Notes: generated by a model from the letters alone, not told the origin. Positions 30,381 through 40,171 are shown, numbered from the stretch's first letter. The stretch: DNA of 64,000 bases from Geminicoccaceae bacterium (GCA_025999455.1 AP024683.1:441501-505500); one strand, 5' to 3'. Program-made: numbers and translations.

Positions 30381-33300
30381 ATGGTTTGCGGGTCCCTCGA
30401 CGTGACGCGGCTTGAACATTGCCGGAGCGACGAGCCTGATGCCTCGGCGTACGGGGAACCCACTCCGACCGGGGCCCTGCCGAATACCGAGCCGGCCGAG
30501 GTGGACCCGTATTTCGACTGTGTGGCTCGGGTGAAGAAACTCGAGCGCATCGGAGCGATCGACGAGGCGTTGGCTTGGGCCGAACGGATGGTCGCCCTTC
30601 GCCCCGAAGCGGCACTGGGCTGGATGTTCCTCGCGCATCTGCGGGCACGGCGAGGTGATCACGAGGTCGCGATCGCCTCGGGTGAACGCGCGCTGGCTCT
30701 GGAGCCCGAGAACCTTCAGGCCCGGTACAATTTGGGGGTGAGCTTGGAGGCCCTCGGGCGCTTCGAGGAAGCCGGTGAAGCGTACCGGATGGTTCTGGCT
30801 CGCGACCCGCGCCATCGGGGGGCGTGCGTCAATTGGGGTGCGTGCCTTCGGCGCCGTGGCGAGCTCGGCGCAGCCGTGCGTCTCTGGCGCTCGGCACTCG
30901 CGGTGGATCCGGATTCGCCCGAACTCCGCTTCAATTTGGGATGTGCCCTCCTCCAATCCGGGAGCTGGCGGGAAGGCTGGTCCGGGTATGAAGAGCGGTG
31001 GGTCGTAAACCGCTGGGCCCCGCCCGTCCCGGCCCCGCACGCGCCCGAGTGGGATGGCACCCCCCTGCGCGGCCGTCTTTTGATCGTCTGTGAGCAGGGC
31101 CTGGGCGACACGCTGCAATTCGTTCGACTCCTTCCCCTGCTCTCCGGCAGAGCGGGCCGGCTCTCTCTGGTCTGTCCCAGGCGGCTCTTGCGTCTCCTCT
31201 CGCGCAGCTCGCTCGTCCACCGTGGGGCCGACCCCGCCGAGGCCGTCGAGCTGGTCCCGGACGACGCACCACGCCCCGAGGCCGAAGCCTGGATCCCGCT
31301 CCTGTCGCTCCCGAACCTGCTCGACCTCGAAGCGACCACGCTGCCGGCCGTCGTTCCCTATCTGAACGCGGAGCCGGAGCTCGTCGCCGACTGGCGCGCG
31401 CGGCTCGACGCGGTTTGCCCGCCCCGGCCGGGAGAGCTCCGGATCGGGCTCGTCTGGCAGGGAAATCCCTTCGCGCCGGCCGAAACCGGACGATCGCCGC
31501 CGCTCTCGGCCTTCGGCGCTCTCGCCGGCGTCGACGGTGTTCGTTTCGTCGCCCTCCAGAAAGGGCACGGCCGCGAACAGCTTCCCGACGCACCGCCCGG
31601 GCTGATCGCCGCTGATCTCGGGGCCGAGTTGGACGAAGGGCCGGACGCGTTCGTCGAGACGGCGGCGCTTCTGCAGTCGCTCGACCTGCTCGTGACGAGC
31701 GACACGGCGATTGCGCATCTGGCCGGGGCGCTCGGGAAGCCGGTCTGGCTCGTGCTGAAGCACGTCCCGGATTGGCGCTGGCCGGTCGGGGAGGCGCGAA
31801 CGCCTTGGTATCCGACCATGCGCCTCTTCCATCAGCCCACGCCGGGGGACTGGGCCGGGGCTGTCGAGCGCTTGGCGGATGCGCTTCGCGAGCTCGTCGC
31901 GTTGCGCGACGACCTGCGCGGGCACGTCGGCGACGAGCCGCCACTCCCCACCGTCCTGGCCGCCCATCGCGAAGGCCGCCTCGCCACCGCGATCGATGGC
32001 TACCGCGCCCTTCTCACCCGCGATCCCGATCGATCCGAGTTCCTGCACCTCCTCGCCGTCGCGCGATACGCAGCGGACGGGCTCGACCCGCCCGACGGAC
32101 CGCGGCCCTTGGCTTCGGCACTCCGCGCCGCGGAACTCGCGCCGCGTGATCCGGATGTCCACGCCAATCTCGGCCTGCTGCTGAAGGCCGCGGGGCGTCC
32201 CGGCGAGGCCGAGGCCGCGTTGCGGCACGCGGTCGCGCTCACGGGCTGGCGGCACGGGCCGGCCGCCGTCAATCTCGTCAATCTGCTCGTCGAGCGGGGT
32301 TTTGCCCAACGAGCGACGGAGGTCGCCGAACGCGCCTGCGCCGGGCTCGCCGATCCGGACCGCCTCGCCGCGCTCGCTCGAGCGCTCGAGCGCGCCGGAC
32401 GCCTCGAAGCTGCCGTCGCGACCTGGCGACGCGTGCTCGCGGCCGAGCCGGGGCGCGCCTCGGCATGGGTCGCGCTCGGAAGTGCGCTCCACGGCCTCGG
32501 CCGCACGCCGGAAGCCGCGGCGTGTTTCGACCGGGCGTTGCTCCTCGAGCCCGAAAACGCCGATGCGCTGACGAACCTCGGCGTCCTCGAACGCCGGGAC
32601 GGGTCTCCGGAACTCGCCGCATGGTTCCACGGACGCGCAACAACGGTCCGACCGGAGCACACGATCGCCGCGACCAATCTCGGCGCGACCCTCCTGGATC
32701 TCGGCCGGATCGACGATGGCATCGAGGTGCTCCGGAACGTCGTTCGGCAGCGCCCGGACCATGCCGACGCGCACATGGCCCTCGGCATGGCTCTGCTTTC
32801 GAGAGGGCAGTTCGAAGAAGGCTTTCGAGAATACGAATGGCGTCACCGGAGCTCGGCGTTGCGCTCGGCCGAGTCGACGAGGATCGACGCCCCTTGGGAC
32901 GGGCGAGATCCCGCCGGTCGGCGTTTTCTCCTTTTGACCGAGCAGGGTTTCGGCGACGCCCTGCATTTCGTCCGCTACGCCGCGGTTCTGAAAGCGCTCG
33001 GTGCAGCCGCGGTGATCGTGGGATGTCGGAGACCGCTCGCGCGCCTTTTGCGCCGGGCACGTGGGGTCGACGCGATCCTGGTCGAAGGCGAGACGATTCC
33101 GAAGGTCGATGCGACCGCCCATTTGATGAGCCTGCCTCATCTCCTCGGCACACGTCTCGAAACCATTCCGTCCGACACACCGTACCTCACGGCCGAACCG
33201 GAGCTCGTCACCCTTTGGGCCGAGCGCCTCGCGGCAAAGCCCGGTCTTCGCGTCGGCCTCGCGTGGCAGGGTAACCCCGACCCGCGCGTCGATCACGGGC

Positions 33301-35300
33301 GGTCGATCCGGCTCGCCGCGCTCGCGCCTCTCGCCGCCGTTCCCGGCGTTCGATTGATCGCGCTGCAGAAGGGCGCCGGACGCGAACAGGTGGCGGAAGT
33401 CGGCCACCTCGTCCCCGTCGAGACCTTGGAGCCCGACTTCGACGACGGCCCCGATGCGTTCGTCGACACCGCGGCCGTCATGATGAACCTCGACCTCGTC
33501 GTCACGACCGATACGGCCGTCGCGCATCTCGCCGCCGCGCTCGGTCGTCCCGTGTGGATCCTCCTCAAACATCCGCCGGAATGGCGCTGGTTCCTGGAGG
33601 GCGAGAGGAGCCCCTGGTATCCGACGATGCGCCTCTTCCGGCAAAGCCCCGGCGCCGACCGAGACGATCCTTGGGCTCCGGTCGTGGCGAGGGTCGCGCG
33701 CGAGCTCGATCGGCTGGCGCGGGGTGATCGCTCGGTACTCCTGCCTGCATGGTCGAGCACCGAGCCGAGGCACGGCGGCGAGAACGAACCTCGAGCCGTT
33801 CGTCCGGAACCCTCCCGCCTCTTCCAGCAAGCGTTCGACCTGCACCGTTCGGGAAAGCTCGAGGCCGCGCAGCGGCGCTATGCGAAGCTCCTCGCACACG
33901 ACCCCGAGCACGTCGAGGCCCTGCACATGCTCGGGGTGTGCGCCCAGCAACGAAATCTGCACGGACGGGCTCTCGTCTTCTTGAGCCGGGCCCGAGAACT
34001 CGGACTTCGCAGTCCGGAACATGCGAGCCATCTCGCTTTGGCCCTGAAGGCCGCGGGCCGAACCAGCGAAGCCGAGCGCGAGCTCCGCGCCGCGCTCGGA
34101 GCACGGCCCGACTTTCCCGAAGCGCGTGTCAATCTCGCCAACCTCCTGAACGAGCTGGACCGATCGGACGAAGCCTGGGAGGTACTCCGCCCCCTCCTCG
34201 AGTGCGAACGTCTCGGGGCTTCGGCCTGGCGTGCGGTGGGCAACACGCACCTTCAAAGAGGCGAGCTCGACGAGGCGGTCTTCGCCCTCGTCAAAGCGCG
34301 CGAGCTCGCTCCGGACGACGCCGAGATCCGGGTCGATCTGGCGCACGCCCTCCTCGCTTCGGGCCATCTCCGGGAGGGCTTCGCCGAATACGAGTGGCGG
34401 TGGCGGTCGCGCACCATGCAACCGCGCGTCTTCGACGCGCCCCCGTGGGACGGCCACCCCTTGCCGGGCGGTACGCTGCTCGTTCACGGCGAGCAGGGTC
34501 TGGGCGACCACATGATGTTCGCCCGGTTCCTGCGACTCGTCGCTCCTTTCTGCGGCCGCGTCCTTTTCGAATGCCGGGCGGAACTGCACGGTCTGTTCCG
34601 GACGGCCTTCGAGCGCCTGACCAATGTCGAGCTCGTCGTTCAAGGCGCGCCTCTGCCATCCTTCGACGCTCGGGTCGCGCTCGCGAGCCTGCCGCACGTA
34701 CTCGGCATCGATCTCGCTTCGCTTCCGGCGGAAGTTCCCTATTTGCGCGCGCCCGACGACCGCGTCGAACGGTGGCGGTCCTGGCTCGGGGCGCCGGGTC
34801 GGCTCCGGGTCGGGCTCGTCTGGCAGGGCAACCCCAACGCGCGCGCCGATCGCGGCCGGTCGATCCCGCTCGAACGGCTCGTGCCGATCCTCGAGGTACC
34901 CGGCGTCGAGTTCGTCGCCCTGCAAAAGGAACACGGCCTCGACCAGCTCCCGGCTCTGGCGACCCGATACCCGATCCGCCGGCCCGGCCCCGACTTCGAC
35001 ACGGGGCCCGACGCGTTCCTCGACTCCGCGGCTCTACTGCATTGCCTCGATCTCGTCGTCACGACCGACACGGCCCTCGCTCACCTCGCGGGCGCTCTCG
35101 GGCGGCCGACTTGGTTGATGCTCAAGTTCGCGCCCGACTGGCGCTGGCTTCGCGAATGCACCGACAGCCCGTGGTATCCGACCGTGCGGCTCTATCGCCA
35201 ACCGAGACCGGGCGATTGGGCGAGCGTCGTCCGCCGCGTGGCCGAGGATCTGGCGGCTAGGGCGCGTAGCGTTCGACGGCTCGAGGCGAAGGTCGCATGA
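30381..35300 (+). CDS. Giant protein with three TPR plus glycosyltransferase (GT9-like) modules
   Basis: 1639 residues made of three paralogous modules, each a TPR helical array followed by a GT-B type glycosyltransferase domain related to heptosyltransferase family 9. Module 1: TPRs about 50-190, EQGLGDTLQFVRLLP near 238, TSDTAIAHLAGALGKPVW near 438. Module 2: TPRs about 590-820, EQGFGDALHFVRYA near 853, TTDTAVAHLAAALGRPVW near 1041. Module 3: TPRs about 1145-1330, EQGLGDHMMFARFL near 1370, TTDTALAHLAGALGRPTW near 1561. Each ends in WRW, SPWYPTMRL-type sequence. TPR arrays usually recruit protein acceptors. No signal peptide and no obvious ribosome-binding site before the ATG. The stop overlaps the next gene's ATG as ATGA. 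The sugar and acceptor are unknown. Confidence 0.88.
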   Translation: MVCGSLDVTRLEHCRSDEPDASAYGEPTPTGALPNTEPAEVDPYFDCVARVKKLERIGAIDEALAWAERMVALRPEAALGWMFLAHLRARRGDHEVAIASGERALALEPENLQARYNLGVSLEALGRFEEAGEAYRMVLARDPRHRGACVNWGACLRRRGELGAAVRLWRSALAVDPDSPELRFNLGCALLQSGSWREGWSGYEERWVVNRWAPPVPAPHAPEWDGTPLRGRLLIVCEQGLGDTLQFVRLLPLLSGRAGRLSLVCPRRLLRLLSRSSLVHRGADPAEAVELVPDDAPRPEAEAWIPLLSLPNLLDLEATTLPAVVPYLNAEPELVADWRARLDAVCPPRPGELRIGLVWQGNPFAPAETGRSPPLSAFGALAGVDGVRFVALQKGHGREQLPDAPPGLIAADLGAELDEGPDAFVETAALLQSLDLLVTSDTAIAHLAGALGKPVWLVLKHVPDWRWPVGEARTPWYPTMRLFHQPTPGDWAGAVERLADALRELVALRDDLRGHVGDEPPLPTVLAAHREGRLATAIDGYRALLTRDPDRSEFLHLLAVARYAADGLDPPDGPRPLASALRAAELAPRDPDVHANLGLLLKAAGRPGEAEAALRHAVALTGWRHGPAAVNLVNLLVERGFAQRATEVAERACAGLADPDRLAALARALERAGRLEAAVATWRRVLAAEPGRASAWVALGSALHGLGRTPEAAACFDRALLLEPENADALTNLGVLERRDGSPELAAWFHGRATTVRPEHTIAATNLGATLLDLGRIDDGIEVLRNVVRQRPDHADAHMALGMALLSRGQFEEGFREYEWRHRSSALRSAESTRIDAPWDGRDPAGRRFLLLTEQGFGDALHFVRYAAVLKALGAAAVIVGCRRPLARLLRRARGVDAILVEGETIPKVDATAHLMSLPHLLGTRLETIPSDTPYLTAEPELVTLWAERLAAKPGLRVGLAWQGNPDPRVDHGRSIRLAALAPLAAVPGVRLIALQKGAGREQVAEVGHLVPVETLEPDFDDGPDAFVDTAAVMMNLDLVVTTDTAVAHLAAALGRPVWILLKHPPEWRWFLEGERSPWYPTMRLFRQSPGADRDDPWAPVVARVARELDRLARGDRSVLLPAWSSTEPRHGGENEPRAVRPEPSRLFQQAFDLHRSGKLEAAQRRYAKLLAHDPEHVEALHMLGVCAQQRNLHGRALVFLSRARELGLRSPEHASHLALALKAAGRTSEAERELRAALGARPDFPEARVNLANLLNELDRSDEAWEVLRPLLECERLGASAWRAVGNTHLQRGELDEAVFALVKARELAPDDAEIRVDLAHALLASGHLREGFAEYEWRWRSRTMQPRVFDAPPWDGHPLPGGTLLVHGEQGLGDHMMFARFLRLVAPFCGRVLFECRAELHGLFRTAFERLTNVELVVQGAPLPSFDARVALASLPHVLGIDLASLPAEVPYLRAPDDRVERWRSWLGAPGRLRVGLVWQGNPNARADRGRSIPLERLVPILEVPGVEFVALQKEHGLDQLPALATRYPIRRPGPDFDTGPDAFLDSAALLHCLDLVVTTDTALAHLAGALGRPTWLMLKFAPDWRWLRECTDSPWYPTVRLYRQPRPGDWASVVRRVAEDLAARARSVRRLEAKVA

Positions 35301-36832
35301 ACGCGCTCGCCCCCACGCCCGGCGCGCCCGACCCGCGGCTCGAACGAGCCTTGGCATTCCACCGCGCGGGCGCTGTCGGCGAAGCAGCCGCGCTCTACGA
35401 AGCCGTGCTCGAAAGTCGCCCCGACGATGTCGACGCCCTCCACCTCTTGGGCGTCGCTCGCCGTGCGCAAGGGCGCCGGCACGAAGCGGCCGAGCTCGTT
35501 CGTCGCGCGCTCCGGCTCGCGCCGGGCCTCGCCGACACCTGGTACAATCTGGGCAACATCGAAACCGATCTCGGTAACGAGGCCGCCGCGGCCGAAGCCT
35601 TCGAACGGGCGGTCGGTCTGCGGCCGAGCGAGGCGACGTTCTGGTTCGCGCTCGGCTGCGCCCGGGCGCGCCTCGGCTGCGCCGAACGGGCGATCGACGC
35701 CTACCGGCGCGCGCTCGCGGTCGACCCCGAGCATCTCGCGGCTCGCCACAATCTCGCCAACCAACTCTTCGAGCTCGGCGACGATCGTGCGGCGGCGAGC
35801 GAGCTCCGAGCAGTAGCGGAACGCGCGCCCGACCTCGCCGAGGCGCATTACAACCTGGCGAGAGCCCTTCTTCGTTCCGGAGACTACACGACCGGCTTCG
35901 CTGAATATGTTTGGCGGTGGCGCGTCGCCGCCTTTCCCGACCGGGAGCGCTGGCCGGAGCTGCCGGTTTGGCAGGGTGAGCCGCTCAGCGGGCGCACACT
36001 CCTCGTCCAGGCCGAGCAGGGCTACGGCGATACGATCCAATTCGTCCGGCTGCTGCCGATGGTGGCGAGCCTCGGGCCGCGGGTCCGGCTCGAGGTCCCG
36101 GCTCGCCTCGTCCGCCTGCTCTCGGGCGTCGACGGCGCCGAAGCCGTTCTGCCGATCGGTCCGAGCCCACCCGAGGCCGATCTGCGCATTCCTCTCCTCG
36201 ACCTGCCGCATCGGCTCGGCCTGACGCTCGGCTCGATCCCGAGGGCGGTCCCCTATCTTCGGGCGGAATCCGCGCGGATCCGGCAGTGGCGGGAAAGGCT
36301 CGGTCGCGACGGGCGGCTGCTCGTCGCGATGTGCTGGCGGGGCAATCCTGCGGCACCGATCGACCGTGGCCGAAGCCTGCCGAGCCCGGAGCCGCTCGCC
36401 GCCGCGCTCGACCATCCGGCCGTACGACGGTTGGCGTTGACCGAACCCGGCGTGCACCCGCTCGAGCCGATCGAGGGTGGTTCGGGTTGGAAGCTGGCGG
36501 GCGTCGAGCCGACGGTCGAGCATCCGGGGCCCGAGCTCGACGCCGGTCCGGACGGGTTCGTCGACAGCGCGGCGCTGCTCGAGCTCGCCGATCTCGTCGT
36601 CACGACCGACACGGCGATCGCGCATCTGGCCGGTGCGCTCGCCCGTCCGACCTGGCTCCTCCTGCCGCGTTCGGCGGATTGGCGTTGGCTGCGCGAGCGC
36701 ACCGACAGCCCTTGGTACCCGACCATGCGGCTCTTCCGTCAAACGACGGCCGGCGATTGGGAGGCCCCCCTCGCCGCGGTGGCGAGCGCGCTCGACCAGC
36801 TCCGTGCCGAGCGCCAGGTGCTCAAGGGCTAA
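35297..36832 (+). CDS. TPR-containing glycosyltransferase (fourth module, free-standing)
   Basis: 511 residues with the same plan as one module of the preceding protein. TPR repeats lie about 15-200 (for example DVDALHLLGVARRAQGRRHEA, then ADTWYNLGNIETDLG), then WQGEPLSGRTLLVQAEQGYGDTIQFVRLLP near 222-250, GNPAAPIDRGRSLP near 355, TTDTAIAHLAGALARPTW near 435 and DSPWYPTMRLFRQ near 475. It overlaps the giant gene by 4 bases (ATGA), so the two are translationally coupled. Likely a cytoplasmic glycosyltransferase acting with its larger paralogue, perhaps on the repeat protein two genes upstream; acceptor and sugar are inference. Confidence 0.88.
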   Translation: MNALAPTPGAPDPRLERALAFHRAGAVGEAAALYEAVLESRPDDVDALHLLGVARRAQGRRHEAAELVRRALRLAPGLADTWYNLGNIETDLGNEAAAAEAFERAVGLRPSEATFWFALGCARARLGCAERAIDAYRRALAVDPEHLAARHNLANQLFELGDDRAAASELRAVAERAPDLAEAHYNLARALLRSGDYTTGFAEYVWRWRVAAFPDRERWPELPVWQGEPLSGRTLLVQAEQGYGDTIQFVRLLPMVASLGPRVRLEVPARLVRLLSGVDGAEAVLPIGPSPPEADLRIPLLDLPHRLGLTLGSIPRAVPYLRAESARIRQWRERLGRDGRLLVAMCWRGNPAAPIDRGRSLPSPEPLAAALDHPAVRRLALTEPGVHPLEPIEGGSGWKLAGVEPTVEHPGPELDAGPDGFVDSAALLELADLVVTTDTAIAHLAGALARPTWLLLPRSADWRWLRERTDSPWYPTMRLFRQTTAGDWEAPLAAVASALDQLRAERQVLKG

Positions 36833-36844
36833 GAAGCCTGGCGC

Positions 36845-38035
36845 TCAGCCGGGCGCCAGCACGATCTCTTTCATCGCCGCCGCCGTCCGTTCCCAAGTGA
36901 AGCGGCCGATCCGTTCGGCACCGCGCGCGCCGCGCCGCCGTGCCTCCTCACGGTCGCGATGGACCTCCTCCAATCGAGCGACGATCTCCTCGACCTCGCT
37001 TTCGCCCCAGCCCGCTATCTCGCCGAACCCTGCCGCGACCCCGTCCATCCCGCGCTGGCGGCGCAGCGGAAAGCACGAGTCGTCCTCGATCAGGTCGAGA
37101 TGGCCGGTGTTCGCGGAGAGGATGGTGGGCACACCGCACGCCATGCACTCCATGGCGACGAGGTTGGTGCCGCCCTCGCAGCGGTTCGGGAACAAAGCGA
37201 CGTCGCATTCGCGCAGGATCGGGGCCAAGAGGGGGTTCGGCACGGCGCCGAGATCGACCACCTGGCCCGGTCGGATGCCGTTCGCCTCCGCCCACGCTCG
37301 GACATCCGGTCGCCCGTCGGGCGCGAACACCACCGGGGAAACGAGCCCGCGCGCTTCGATCGTGCGCGCCAAGCCGGGCCAGGGGCTGTGCCAAGCCGTG
37401 ACCAAGAGCGCCTCCGGGTGCCGCTCCGCGAAGCGGCGGAAGGCCAGGAGCACGAGATCCTGGCCCTTGCGGAGCTCCAGCTTGCCGCCGCTGAACACGA
37501 GGAACCGATCGCGGAAGAGGCCGCGTCGAGGTGCCGGATGGAAGAGCGCCGGATCGACCCCCTGCAGGACGACGCGGACGCGCGAGACGCCGTGCGCTTC
37601 GAGCACGCGGGCGTTCCAAGTCGATCCCGCGACGATGATGTCCCAAGTGCGGGCACGAGCCACGGCCTCGGGTGCCAGGAGTGCCGTTTCGAAGAACACG
37701 ACCCCGATCGTGCGCCGGCCCCGCATCCGGACCCCGTGCGCCGCCGGCACCGGCGCCATGTCGTTGCCGAGGGCGTGCAGGACGACCGCTTCCGCCCGGA
37801 CCTCCTGCCCCGCGTACCGGGCGAGCTGGGCTTCGAGGCTGCGCGACCGCTCGAGGAACGGCCGGATCGCCAGGCGGGTGAGCGGATCGACCACGAGATC
37901 CGCCTCGCGGATCGGCAAGGCGGCGAGCGGTTCGATCTCGGGATCGCCGACCCAGGCACGGGCCAAGTTGAGGCCGTAGACGCCCCAGCCGAAGAAGCTC
38001 GAGATGCCCCAGTGGATGATCGCCTGACGCCGCAT
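36845..38035 (-). CDS. GT4-family (group 1) glycosyltransferase
   Basis: 396 residues. It opens AIIHWGISSFFGWGVYGLNLARAW, and the acceptor-side domain runs to about 190. The C-terminal Rossmann domain has VFSGGKLELRKGQDLVLLAFRRFAERHPEALLVTAWH near 200. The GT4 nucleotide-sugar site lies near 300: CDVALFPNRCEGGTNLVAMECMACGVPTI, with the E-x7-E pattern (Glu in CEGG and Glu in MECMACG). No membrane segment. It converges with the TPR-glycosyltransferase genes (12-base gap), so it belongs to the same glycosylation neighbourhood though on its own transcript. Confidence 0.88.
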   Translation of the reverse strand: MRRQAIIHWGISSFFGWGVYGLNLARAWVGDPEIEPLAALPIREADLVVDPLTRLAIRPFLERSRSLEAQLARYAGQEVRAEAVVLHALGNDMAPVPAAHGVRMRGRRTIGVVFFETALLAPEAVARARTWDIIVAGSTWNARVLEAHGVSRVRVVLQGVDPALFHPAPRRGLFRDRFLVFSGGKLELRKGQDLVLLAFRRFAERHPEALLVTAWHSPWPGLARTIEARGLVSPVVFAPDGRPDVRAWAEANGIRPGQVVDLGAVPNPLLAPILRECDVALFPNRCEGGTNLVAMECMACGVPTILSANTGHLDLIEDDSCFPLRRQRGMDGVAAGFGEIAGWGESEVEEIVARLEEVHRDREEARRRGARGAERIGRFTWERTAAAMKEIVLAPG

Positions 38036-38154
38036 CGCCGCTCTCCCGGGTCGGCGGTCCTGTCGGCCACCGACCTCGATGCGGCGATCAGCCTATCCGG
38101 GGATGGTTGAGCGGAGGTTAACGCACCACGTCCCGCCCCGGGGCCGGAGCCGAC

Positions 38155-39663
38155 TCAGGGCCGGAACGCGATCCGCCCTTCGACGGTCGGGGCGACCTCG
38201 GCACGCTGCGTCACGTAGTCGATGACCTGCGAGGCCATGAGGAGGGCGGCGGCCGGGTCGATCAGGTTCTTTCCGCGGGTGAGCACGGCGTAGCCGTCAC
38301 CGCCGCGCGCCATGAAATCGTTGGTGGCGACCGTGTAGGTGCGCGACGGGTCCAAGGGGGCGCCGCCCACGAGCACCTCGACGACGCGCTGGCCGGCCGG
38401 TCGCTTCGGGTCGACGACGACGCGCATGCCCGAGACCTGTGGGAACCGTCCGGCACCCTGCTCCATCTGGCTGAAGCCGTTCTCGAGCGCTTCGAGCACC
38501 TGCGCCCCAGTGAGCGCGAGCTTCACCGTTTTGTTGCCGAACGGCAGTTCGGTCAGGATGTCGCGGCGGGTCAGGACCTGCCCCGCGGGGTACTGTCGGT
38601 CGCCTCGGATGCCACCGCCGTTGACGATGGCGAGCTCGGCATCGACCGCGACGCGAATCGCATCCGCGATCATGTTGCCGATTGCCGCCTCCTGGCCACG
38701 CACGACGGCGCGCCGACTGTCGAGCGGCGCGCTCGTCCGCCCGATCGCGACGTCGAGTTCCCGGGAGAGCCGGGCCTCGAGCGCGTCGGTCACGGCCTTG
38801 GCTTCGGGATCCGGGCGATAGGCGGCGCTGTCGAGGGTCCGAAACGACGGCGACCAGACGACCCGGGTGCGGTCCCCGTCCTTCACCCGCTCCAGGCTGA
38901 GCTCGATCGCGGTGACGAAGTCGGCTTGCGAGCCGCTTTCCACCATCGCGACCCTGCCGTTGTACATGATCCGCACATCGTGGTCGTGGCCGGTCAAGAT
39001 CAGGTCGACTGCCCCTTGCCGGTACAGCGCGAGATCCTCCTCGAAGCCCGTGTGCGTCACAGCCACGACGAGGTCGGCACCTTGGGCGCGCAGGGCCCTG
39101 GCGCGCGCCGCCGCGACCGTGAGAGGATCGTCGAAGCGGAGCTCACCCGAGGAGGAGATCTCCTTGGTCTGCGGCGTGGTCATACCGAAGAAGCCGAGCT
39201 TGAACCCGCCGACTTCGACGATGCGGCTTTCCGGCAGACCCGCGAAGCTGCGCCCGTCCGGCTCCAGGATGTTGGCGTTGAGGATCGGGAACCGTGCCTC
39301 GGCGATCCGCTGGCGGGTGACGTCGGCGCCGAAGTCGAACTCGTGGTTCCCCAAGACGAACACGTCGAGCGGGACCCGGTTGAGCAGGTCGACGATGTGG
39401 GCACCCTTGTCGAAGCCCGAGAGCAGGGAGGGCGAGATCGCATCGCCCGCGTGGACCACGAGCACGTCCTCGCCCGCGGCGTTCTCGGCCTTCAAGATCG
39501 CCACGAACCGCGCGAACCCGCCGCGTCCATTCCGTTCCTCGAAGCGGTCCCAGTCGTTCACCTGGAGGATCTTCACCCGGACCGGTTCGGCCCAGCTCGC
39601 AACCGGCACGAGCGCCATCCCGGCGACCAGCGCGGCGGCGGCGATCCAACGTCGGGTGAGCAT
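38155..39663 (-). CDS. Periplasmic 5'-nucleotidase / 2',3'-cyclic phosphodiesterase family metallophosphatase
   Basis: 502 residues with a Sec signal (MLTRRWIAAAALVAGMALVP...SWAEP, cleavage near 26). Metallophosphatase domain: VNDWDRFEE near 38, VVHAGDAISPS near 70, GNHEFDFG near 100, THTGFEED near 185 and GHDHD near 204. The C-terminal 5'-nucleotidase domain has NGGGIRGDRQYPAGQVLTRRDI near 325 and FMARGGDGYAVL near 430, which recognise the nucleoside. The first metal motif is D-x-D rather than the usual D-x-H, a variant also known in relatives. ATG 39663 follows GGAGGT; the open frame upstream is non-coding. Monocistronic. Confidence 0.9.
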   Translation of the reverse strand: MLTRRWIAAAALVAGMALVPVASWAEPVRVKILQVNDWDRFEERNGRGGFARFVAILKAENAAGEDVLVVHAGDAISPSLLSGFDKGAHIVDLLNRVPLDVFVLGNHEFDFGADVTRQRIAEARFPILNANILEPDGRSFAGLPESRIVEVGGFKLGFFGMTTPQTKEISSSGELRFDDPLTVAAARARALRAQGADLVVAVTHTGFEEDLALYRQGAVDLILTGHDHDVRIMYNGRVAMVESGSQADFVTAIELSLERVKDGDRTRVVWSPSFRTLDSAAYRPDPEAKAVTDALEARLSRELDVAIGRTSAPLDSRRAVVRGQEAAIGNMIADAIRVAVDAELAIVNGGGIRGDRQYPAGQVLTRRDILTELPFGNKTVKLALTGAQVLEALENGFSQMEQGAGRFPQVSGMRVVVDPKRPAGQRVVEVLVGGAPLDPSRTYTVATNDFMARGGDGYAVLTRGKNLIDPAAALLMASQVIDYVTQRAEVAPTVEGRIAFRP

Positions 39664-39718
39664 CGCGGGGACCTCCGGGAAACGGGCTGTTCCTGCTCGT
39701 GGGCGATCCGTTAAACCG

Positions 39719-40171
39719 TCAACGCGACGTGCCCGTGACAGCCGACTCCTCTCGGTCGGCCGACGGCCAAGGCTCGAGCGGTAGGCCTCGGGCGAGCCAG
39801 CCGGGCCCGAACGCGCTGCCCGCCATGCCTTCCGCGACGTCGAGAACCCGGGTGAATCCCTCGGCCAACAGCAACCGTCGGGCGGCGGCCGTGCGACCAC
39901 CCGAGCGGCAGACGAGTGCCACCGGCCGATCGCGGCGGCCGCCCAGCGCGCGCTCGAGATCGGCGACGAAATCGGGCCGCAGGCGCTGCGCGCCCTCCGT
40001 CAACGGTACGAGCGCTGCACCGGCCGGCACACCCGTCTGCGCCCATTCCGCGGGCGTGCGGATGTCGACGAGCAGGAGACGGCCTTCGCACGCGAGCGCC
40101 GCCGCGCGGTCCGCCGCGATACGGCCGAAGGCATCGGCCTCGGCCACCGGATCGTCGATCTCCTCGCTCAT
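39719..40171 (-). CDS. Rhodanese-like sulfurtransferase domain protein
   Basis: 150 residues, single rhodanese domain: LLLVDIRTPAEWAQTGVPAGA near 33-53 and the active-site loop CRSGGRTAAA near 87 with the persulfide Cys. The loop length fits sulfur-transferring rhodaneses rather than Cdc25-type phosphatases. No signal peptide, so cytoplasmic. The C-terminal region WLARGLPLEPW is conserved in this group. ATG follows GGAGGAG. It lies 40 bases downstream of gapR on the same strand. Confidence 0.88.
   Translation of the reverse strand: MSEEIDDPVAEADAFGRIAADRAAALACEGRLLLVDIRTPAEWAQTGVPAGAALVPLTEGAQRLRPDFVADLERALGGRRDRPVALVCRSGGRTAAARRLLLAEGFTRVLDVAEGMAGSAFGPGWLARGLPLEPWPSADREESAVTGTSR

Noticed and set aside
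30234-34934. A 1566-codon minus-strand frame opposite the TPR-glycosyltransferase gene
   Set aside because: Highly charged, Arg/Glu/Pro-rich sequence with no recognisable domain. The plus strand encodes three clear TPR-GT modules over the same bases.
25787-38035. A complete type I secretion operon for the RTX-like protein
   Set aside because: No ABC exporter, HlyD-type adaptor or TolC-type gene is present within the window. Secretion route remains inferred from the C-terminal RTX sequence.
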